Shown here: piece after piece, positions 7,084 to 12,076 of the stretch | Position numbering within the stretch: the first letter of the stretch is position 1 | How the letters are laid out: each line of letters opens with the position of its first letter | Origin: Candidatus Poribacteria bacterium | Lineage (GTDB): Bacteria; Poribacteria; WGA-4E; WGA-3G | Reading direction: 5' to 3' | Length of the DNA stretch: 12,076 nt | Assembly: GCA_028818995.1 (NCBI GenBank) | Contig: JAPPMR010000795.1 | Span: forward strand, 1 to 12,076 | The notes under the pieces: generated by a model | Seen by the model: only the letters and a program-made list of their open reading frames with translations | What the model was told of the DNA's origin: nothing | Database searches by the model: none | Position numbers and translations under genes: made by a program

Positions 7084-8481
7084 CTATTTGCGTTTTAAAT
7101 CTGCCCACTTCACCAATCGTTTTCCATGTTGTGATACAGCGAATGGACCAGTCTGAAAAGCTCGTTCACGTACGCCCATTCCCGCCGCTGGACTATTAGG
7201 CTTAAGGCGAAAATTACCAGAGTCAGCATCTATAAACAGAGGATCAGCATCTATGTTGTTTTCATAGATAAACTCATCCCCATCAGCAACCGGTCCAATC
7301 TCAGCTTCAATTCCGTCAAGTCCTTCACCAATATCACATGATCTGATGACTATACCTGAACCTAAAACGGAAACTTCAGCGTGTGTCCCATTTGATGAAT
7401 TTCCCCAAACTATTGAATTGGTTAAATGAAACGGATTTCTTCCTATAAGAAGATCCCTATGACTATGAATATAAACCCCACCACCTCTACTGTCTGCGGT
7501 GTTTTTCGTAATTGTACATTGATTGATGTTTACCTTTCCCAATATCGATGTAGCTTGAATGCCTCCGCCAAGTTTTGCACTATTATGTGCGATAAAACAG
7601 TCAGAAACCCAAATCTCTGAGTTATAACTACAAGAAATTCCGCCACCAATTGCAGCTGTATTCCGTACTATGATTGAATTCTCAATTTTCAAAACAGAAT
7701 TCTCCCAGGCTTCTAAGCCGCCACCAGCATTGTGTTCGATACGACAATTGGTGATAGGATTGCTTGTGAGGGGTGCATAAGTGTAAAGAATACCGCGATG
7801 ACTGTTGTGAGAAACAACACAATTATCAATAATAGGATTTACATCCCTCATACAGTATATTCCATGACCTATATTCTCAGCAATCGTGCAATTTTTAAGG
7901 GTGGGTTGTGTTAGAGGTTCTTTCGAAATAACTCCCTTATGTTCGGAATTTCCTATTATGAAAATACCACCTCCAAAATTGCGTGTAATTCTGCAGTCGG
8001 TCATGATTGGATCGGAATTAATACAATCAATTCCACCGCCGCCACCGGGTATAGATTGGTTGCTGTCAATCACACAATTTTTAATTATTGGTGAGGAAGT
8101 AATAAGGTAGATTCCACCACCAAATTTTTGGTTTCCATTTTTGATTGTAAACCCATCTAATACTGATGCGTCAGTTTCTTCATTTTGGAAGATAAATCCT
8201 CTGGTTTCAAGCTTTTTCTCACAGTCAATAATCGTTTTCTCAGCGCCATTGCGAGATTTTACTATTATCCTTTTACCCTTAAAATCAAGATTCACATTTC
8301 CTTCGCCTGTGTAGACTCCATCATCTACCAAAACTGTGTCACCATTTCTTGCTATATCAATACCGGATTGAATTGTCGGTTGATCTGCAGGAACATGAAT
8401 CGTTGCTGCAAATGCAAGAGAACTTAAAGAAAAAAGAAGAGCAATAAATGCCAAATTAGTGTACATTCTAATCTGTTTCAT
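7084..8481 (-). CDS. Secreted right-handed parallel beta-helix protein (copy 2)
   Basis: This 465-residue paralogue of the next gene downstream has a signal peptide with a textbook AFA cleavage site after residue 25, again leaving ATIHVPADQ. The first 115 mature residues and the last 75 are strongly alike in the two proteins, while the central coils differ in sequence and spacing. Coils show GGGI and NC-x-I-x-x-N signatures (for example KNCTIAENIGHGIYC), typical of PF13229-like beta-helices. The C-terminus lacks the acidic linker of copy 1 but keeps the tail GKRLVKWADLKRK, which ends the protein. No catalytic site can be named; export, extracellular or envelope location, and carbohydrate contact are family-based inference. 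GGGAG lies 7 nt before the ATG. The gene begins 51 nt after lepA, so it is probably co-transcribed with it. It ends in TAG. Confidence 0.88.
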   Translation of the reverse strand: MKQIRMYTNLAFIALLFSLSSLAFAATIHVPADQPTIQSGIDIARNGDTVLVDDGVYTGEGNVNLDFKGKRIIVKSRNGAEKTIIDCEKKLETRGFIFQNEETDASVLDGFTIKNGNQKFGGGIYLITSSPIIKNCVIDSNQSIPGGGGGIDCINSDPIMTDCRITRNFGGGIFIIGNSEHKGVISKEPLTQPTLKNCTIAENIGHGIYCMRDVNPIIDNCVVSHNSHRGILYTYAPLTSNPITNCRIEHNAGGGLEAWENSVLKIENSIIVRNTAAIGGGISCSYNSEIWVSDCFIAHNSAKLGGGIQATSILGKVNINQCTITKNTADSRGGGVYIHSHRDLLIGRNPFHLTNSIVWGNSSNGTHAEVSVLGSGIVIRSCDIGEGLDGIEAEIGPVADGDEFIYENNIDADPLFIDADSGNFRLKPNSPAAGMGVRERAFQTGPFAVSQHGKRLVKWADLKRK

Positions 8482-8506
8482 ATCTTTTCTCCCACGGATA
8501 GGTATA

Positions 8507-8520
8507 ACTCTACTGTTTTT
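8507..8520 (-). repeat. Leader motif shared by the two beta-helix genes (copy before 8481)
   Basis: The minus strand reads AAAAACAGTAGAGTT across this site, matching the leader of the second beta-helix gene apart from one base. It occupies most of the 51-nt gap between lepA and the beta-helix gene, together with the GGGAG ribosome-binding site. Equal spacing from the start codon in both copies supports common descent. Confidence 0.5.
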
Positions 8521-8532
8521 ACGTATTTTGTA

Positions 8533-10338
8533 TTATTCATCAGTTGCAAGCATTGCTGTGAATGCTTCTTGTGGGACATCAACACTGCCAATCTGTTTGA
8601 GTCGTTTTTTACCTTCCTTCTGCCTTTCTAACAATTTCCGTTTTCGGGTTATATCACCACCGTAACATTTTGCAGTCACGTTTTTCCGAAGTGCTCTGAC
8701 TGACTCACGTGCCACAATTTTGTTGCCTATCGCTGCCTGAATAGGTATCTCAAACATCTGCCGAGGAATCAACTCCTTCAATTTACTCACCAAACTTTTT
8801 CCACGTGTCTCCGCCATTGTGCGAGGTAAAATAGTAGAGAGTGCATCTACCGGTTTCTCATTGAGTAAAACATCTAATTTTACAAGATCCTCCGTTTTGT
8901 ATTCACCTATATCGTATTCAAGTGAAGCATATCCACGCGTGAGTGATTTAAGTTTTGGGAAAAAGTCCATCAACATCTCACTTAGCGGGAGTTCATAAAG
9001 TAGCTGCACACGCGCAGTATCTAATTGGTTCATCCGTTTATATATACCCCGCCGCTTCTGACAAAGTTCCATCGCATTTCCGATATATTCTCGTGGGACG
9101 ATTATATCTATATTGACATACGGCTCCTCAATTCGTTCGATATGCTGAATTTCAGGGAGATGGGCAGGATTGTCTACTAATACATGCTCACCCGATTTCA
9201 AATAGACCTTATACATGACACTGGGGGCAGTGCGGACAAGTGAAAGTTCAAATTCACGCTCAAGTCGTTCATGAATAATTTCCATGTGAAGTAAACCTAA
9301 AAACCCACACCGAAATCCAAAACCGAGTGCAACAGATGTCTCTGGCTCATAAGTGAAAGAAGCATCATTGAGCCGAAGTTTCTCTAATGCCTCTCTTAGG
9401 GCATGGAATTGGTTTGTGTCAGCAGGATAGAGTCCACTAAATACAAGCGGTTTTATCTCTTGATATCCGGGGAGTGGTTTCAATGTCGGGTGCAAGTGAT
9501 GTGTAATCGTATCGCCAATCTTGGCATGGTCTATTTCTCGAATCCCTGCAATGAGATATCCGACTGCCCCTGTTTGGAGTTCAGTTGTGGGTTGCATCTG
9601 AGGCGTAAAAATGCCTACCTCTTCAACTTCGTAGGAACGTTTCGTCTGCATCAGTTGAATCTTATCTCCTGGTGTCACACTCCCATCAAATATACGGGTA
9701 TACATAATTACACCGCGATAGTTATTGTAAACAGAGTCCAACACAAGTGCTTTTAAAGGTGCGCCAGATTCACCAATAGGTGCTGGAATTCGGTTGACAA
9801 TCGCCTCTAATATTGCAGGAATTCCGATACCAGCTTTTGCACTCACAAGGAGTGCATCATCGGCAGGGATGCCGACTACCTCTTCTATCTGCCGTTTCAC
9901 TTCATCAGGTTGTGCTGCAGGGAGATCAATTTTATTGATAACAGGGATAATTTCAAGTTCGCTTTCAATTGCGAGATACGCGTTCGCCAAGGTTTGCGCT
10001 TCAACACCTTGCGCGGCATCAACAATTAGAATCACACCTTCGCATGCTGCAAGGCTTCGAGATACCTCATAGGTAAAATCAACATGTCCGGGGGTATCAA
10101 TCAAGTTGAGTTCATATAGGTTCTCATCTTCAGCACGATATTTCAGTTTAACTGCAGTGGCTTTGATCGTTATACCCCGTTCTCGTTCTAAGTCCATCAA
10201 ATCAAGCACTTGTTCCCGCATCTCTCGCTCAGCAAGTGTGTTTGTATGTTCTAAGAGTCGGTCACTGAGTGTGCTTTTCCCGTGGTCAATATGTCCTAAA
10301 ATACAGAAGTTACGTATGTTTTGAAGTTCGGTTGACAT
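8533..10338 (-). CDS. lepA: Elongation factor 4 (LepA), translational GTPase
   Basis: LepA/EF4 is a ribosome-associated GTPase linked to translation initiation, elongation and ribosome biogenesis, especially under stress. The 601-residue length is normal. The GTPase motifs are GHIDHGKST (15-23), [18 protein letters not shown] and NKIDLPAA. The middle carries the EF-G-like domains with [17 protein letters not shown]. The LepA-specific C-terminal domain shows [20 protein letters not shown] and ends shortly after [14 protein letters not shown]. Start choice is secure because the family consensus NIRNF begins at residue 7 and there is no other Met before it. No Shine-Dalgarno sequence precedes the ATG; instead a promoter -10 lies only 9 nt upstream, predicting a leaderless or nearly leaderless mRNA. 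In E. coli lepA is followed directly by lepB; here two beta-helix genes stand between them and the two signal peptidase genes. Confidence 0.98.
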   Translation of the reverse strand: MSTELQNIRNFCILGHIDHGKSTLSDRLLEHTNTLAEREMREQVLDLMDLERERGITIKATAVKLKYRAEDENLYELNLIDTPGHVDFTYEVSRSLAACEGVILIVDAAQGVEAQTLANAYLAIESELEIIPVINKIDLPAAQPDEVKRQIEEVVGIPADDALLVSAKAGIGIPAILEAIVNRIPAPIGESGAPLKALVLDSVYNNYRGVIMYTRIFDGSVTPGDKIQLMQTKRSYEVEEVGIFTPQMQPTTELQTGAVGYLIAGIREIDHAKIGDTITHHLHPTLKPLPGYQEIKPLVFSGLYPADTNQFHALREALEKLRLNDASFTYEPETSVALGFGFRCGFLGLLHMEIIHERLEREFELSLVRTAPSVMYKVYLKSGEHVLVDNPAHLPEIQHIERIEEPYVNIDIIVPREYIGNAMELCQKRRGIYKRMNQLDTARVQLLYELPLSEMLMDFFPKLKSLTRGYASLEYDIGEYKTEDLVKLDVLLNEKPVDALSTILPRTMAETRGKSLVSKLKELIPRQMFEIPIQAAIGNKIVARESVRALRKNVTAKCYGGDITRKRKLLERQKEGKKRLKQIGSVDVPQEAFTAMLATDE

Positions 10339-10347
10339 GATGTAAAT

Positions 10348-10377
10348 AGTATACCATAATTCTGGTCAATTTAGCAA
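10348..10377 (-). promoter_or_regulatory. Sigma70-type promoter of lepA with extended -10
   Basis: On the minus strand the -35 is TTGCTA at 10377-10372, the spacer is 18 nt, and the -10 is TATACT at 10353-10348 preceded by TGG, forming an extended -10. Transcription should begin around 10341, three or so bases before the lepA ATG at 10338. A hairpin terminator for the previous unit lies 68 nt upstream, so this promoter would open a new transcript. Confidence 0.6.
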
Positions 10378-10444
10378 AAAATTGTAAGGGCGTATCTCAT
10401 AGTAAAGGATTTGTTTTCGCATTCTTGTCAACACAATATCAAAA

Positions 10445-10473
10445 CAAAGAGACGCAACAACTTGCGCCTCTTT
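10445..10473 (-). terminator. Rho-independent terminator after the DUF1080 gene
   Basis: In minus-strand RNA, AAAGAGGCGCAA and UUGCGUCUCUUU form a 12-bp stem with one G-U pair around the loop GUUG, followed by GUUUUG. Read on the plus strand, the central position becomes an A-C mismatch and the U tract is poorer, so the structure points to minus-strand use. It lies 76 nt after the DUF1080 stop and before the lepA promoter, separating the two units. The remaining sequence of the 210-nt gap (10474-10548) shows nothing I can name. Confidence 0.75.
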
Positions 10474-10548
10474 TCTAATCGATTTCAGTTGTCTGAATAA
10501 GGATTTCCAAGATGAGTCGGATTTCGCTTCAATCTACCAACAGACACA

Positions 10549-11151
10549 CTACAAAGACTTAACCTTAATATTCCGGAACCAAAGCTTTCCACCGTGGTCC
10601 TGAAGACCGATATGTCCCTTCCGCGGAAAGTCCTTCAGCGCTATGCCAAATTTGTTCCTACTACCATCAGGATTTTTGTGTGGAGTATCCCACAGATCCA
10701 AATCGGCGCGCACGATTTCTTCACCGTTCATCTCTACTGCGACGATGCTGCTGTCACAAGTGATTATCATCTCATTCCACTCACCTGCAGGTTTGCAAAC
10801 ATTTCGGGTCGGTTCAAGTGCATCGTAGAGAGAGCCACAACAGTGTTTCGTAGCAGGTTCTTTACCGTGCGTATCTAAAATCTGAATCTCAAGCCCTGTT
10901 TGCACAGGACGTTGCAGGTCTTCCCATCGGATAAAAACACCGCTATTGACATTCGGCTCACTCATATACTCTAACGATAAAACAAAATTATCAAATTGTT
11001 CTTCTGAATAGAGCATCTGACCACCTTTAACGGTACATAGAATAGCACCATCATCAACGATCCATCCTTCGGCTTTTCCGGTGGCGCCCCAACCGGTTAA
11101 TGTTTCGCCATCAAAGAGAGATTTCCAACCATTAGCTTGTTCTTTTGCCAT
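10549..11151 (-). CDS. DUF1080 family protein (3-keto-disaccharide hydrolase-like domain)
   Basis: This 200-residue protein is a single DUF1080 domain (Pfam PF06439), a concanavalin-like beta-sandwich. Some members are called 3-keto-disaccharide hydrolases; the role of this one is not known. Family signatures are GWKSLFDGETLTGW (residues 8-21), the NSGVFIRW segment, GLEIQILDTHG, a GSLYDAL block, GEWNEMIITC, and the ending GHIGLQDHGGKLWFRNIK. No signal peptide is visible, so this copy appears cytoplasmic, unlike many DUF1080 proteins. The frame opens with a TTG at 11169, but the ATG at 11151 is preferred: AAGGA lies about 7 nt upstream and the domain begins directly after MAKEQAN. It follows the hydrolase gene by 52 nt and is closed by a hairpin terminator, so the two probably form an operon end. 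It ends in TAG. Confidence 0.93.
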   Translation of the reverse strand: MAKEQANGWKSLFDGETLTGWGATGKAEGWIVDDGAILCTVKGGQMLYSEEQFDNFVLSLEYMSEPNVNSGVFIRWEDLQRPVQTGLEIQILDTHGKEPATKHCCGSLYDALEPTRNVCKPAGEWNEMIITCDSSIVAVEMNGEEIVRADLDLWDTPHKNPDGSRNKFGIALKDFPRKGHIGLQDHGGKLWFRNIKVKSL

Positions 11152-11203
11152 CAATATTTCCTTTCTCAAGACGATTTACGATAACCGTCCAAATGCGATT
11201 CAA

Positions 11204-12076
11204 TTAGAATAAACTTTCCAAAAAAAGTCTACCAACATCAAGATTATATTCAAAATCTGTTGCCGACCACGGACTGTTATAGCCTATAATCGGCACATAA
11301 CTCTCGTGACGCGAACCGTGTGAACGCACAGAAATCGGCTCAGACACCACGTTTAATTCACCAAAAACTGTGTCTTTATCAGCCAATACAAAAATATCTC
11401 CTATCCTATCGGGGTGAAGGCGGAATATACGTGCTGCATCTTCAGCAGACTGGACCTCTTCAATACCCGTTGTATTTAGAAGTATCTGTACTGCTCGTTC
11501 AATATCATTTCTATTTTCAAGAAAAATGTATGCTGCACCACCTAAGTTACCGTGATGCACTACATACCGATCCTTAATTATAGGGATAGAGGTTGCAGGA
11601 ATATCGTGTTGCGTTAAAATACGCCCCGGGTCAAGCGCAAGCGATTTTTCCATCATCCCGTGATCAGCGGTGATGTATATTTCACGTTCAGGGTCATCAT
11701 CAACGATCTCCCCGATGATGCGGTCCAGTTCCGCCATGTGTTGCTGAGATAACTCATCCTGCGGGGCATATTTGTGCTGCACCCAATCCGTTGTCGAACA
11801 ATACACGAGTTCTGGATCGTAAGTCTGTAAAGTATAACGGACTGCACGTAGTAACCACCAGTTTATCTCACACGAGTAAATCGGTTCAGCAGGACCTACA
11901 GCATCAATATATTCAGATGACGGTTCCTCTGCTGCGACTGCTATATCAGCACCCCTTTCTAAAATACGTAACAACTTCTGTTTTGTCACGAACAGTGCGG
12001 TTTTATCAGCAAATTTTGTATTTTTAGCGACTTCAAACAGTGTAGATGCAAGGAGAAAACGGTTGTCCTCAATAAA
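11204..12076 (-). CDS. Phosphonoacetate hydrolase-like metallohydrolase, N-terminus beyond window
   Basis: The reading frame is open from the right edge to a TAA at 11206-11204, giving the last 290 residues of an alkaline-phosphatase-superfamily enzyme. It resembles, from memory, bacterial phosphonoacetate hydrolase (PhnA), a zinc enzyme that splits the C-P bond of phosphonoacetate into acetate and phosphate. Shared blocks are YCSTTDWVQHKYAP (metal ligands D97 and H101 of the fragment), ITADHGM (D138, H139), DRYVVHHGNLGG, DRIGDIFVLADKDTVFG and VRSHGSRHESYVP (H253). The N-terminal part with the nucleophilic Thr/Ser lies outside, so the full active site cannot be checked. A GTG at 11989 could serve as a start, but the upstream codons continue the family sequence (FIEDNRFLLASTLFEVAKNT), so the gene runs off the window. 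Other superfamily phosphodiesterases remain possible; the substrate is inferred. A DUF1080 gene follows after 52 nt. Confidence 0.85.
   Translation of the reverse strand, partial: FIEDNRFLLASTLFEVAKNTKFADKTALFVTKQKLLRILERGADIAVAAEEPSSEYIDAVGPAEPIYSCEINWWLLRAVRYTLQTYDPELVYCSTTDWVQHKYAPQDELSQQHMAELDRIIGEIVDDDPEREIYITADHGMMEKSLALDPGRILTQHDIPATSIPIIKDRYVVHHGNLGGAAYIFLENRNDIERAVQILLNTTGIEEVQSAEDAARIFRLHPDRIGDIFVLADKDTVFGELNVVSEPISVRSHGSRHESYVPIIGYNSPWSATDFEYNLDVGRLFLESLF

Noticed and set aside
11152..11169. TTG start adding MRKEIL to the DUF1080 protein
   Set aside because: The ATG at 11151 has AAGGA at the right distance, and that AAGGA lies within the supposed coding extension.
11987..11989. 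GTG start making the hydrolase a complete 261-residue protein
   Set aside because: The codons before it continue recognisable family sequence to the window edge, and the metal site would be incomplete with this start.

Overview
The window looks like bacterial chromosome of moderate-to-low GC, and every gene I can support lies on the minus strand. I think it comes from an uncultivated, Candidatus Poribacteria-like lineage, but this is inference only. The clues are two secreted right-handed beta-helix proteins whose mature parts begin ATIHVPADQ, a DUF1080 protein, and a phosphonoacetate-hydrolase-like metallohydrolase. The core genes (dapB, lipA, lepA, lepB) are ordinary bacterial types. I see no mobile element, CRISPR array, rRNA or integrase.

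Layout in transcription order, from high to low coordinates. (1) >12076-10549: the C-terminal 290 residues of an alkaline-phosphatase-superfamily hydrolase resembling phosphonoacetate hydrolase, then a DUF1080 protein. A 12-bp hairpin terminator (10445-10473) closes this unit. (2) 10377-8533: a recognisable promoter with an extended -10, so close to its start codon that the mRNA would be almost leaderless, followed by lepA (EF4). (3) 8481-5467: two tandem paralogous secreted beta-helix proteins. (4) 5438-3801: two tandem signal peptidase I paralogues. The second in transcription order (4610-3801) has the full Ser/Lys dyad; the first (5438-4692) has Ala where the nucleophilic Ser should be. (5) 3801-1757: selB, overlapping the upstream signal peptidase gene by one base, then a complete 94-nt tRNA-Sec gene (selC, anticodon UCA, encoded CCA). 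(6) 1718-819: lipA, which starts only 38 nt after the tRNA. (7) A 180-nt gap with a candidate extended -10 promoter, then dapB, cut by the left edge after 212 residues.

Functionally, lepA followed by lepB recalls the classical lepA-lepB order, here split by two exported proteins whose signal peptides are natural substrates for the neighbouring peptidase. selB and selC form a selenocysteine-decoding pair. No selA, selD, SECIS element or selenoprotein could be recognised here, so its targets lie elsewhere. Gaps from lepA to lipA are short (overlap to 162 nt) with no clear terminator, so a long read-through transcript is possible.

Most notable are the signal peptidase paralogue predicted to be catalytically dead next to an active copy, the tRNA-Sec hidden inside the 5' extension of the lipA reading frame, the predicted near-leaderless lepA mRNA, a possible non-AUG start for the active signal peptidase, and a shared basic tail motif in both beta-helix proteins. 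No intergenic stretch exceeds 300 bases; the largest are 210 nt (10339-10548), 180 nt (639-818) and 162 nt (6922-7083).
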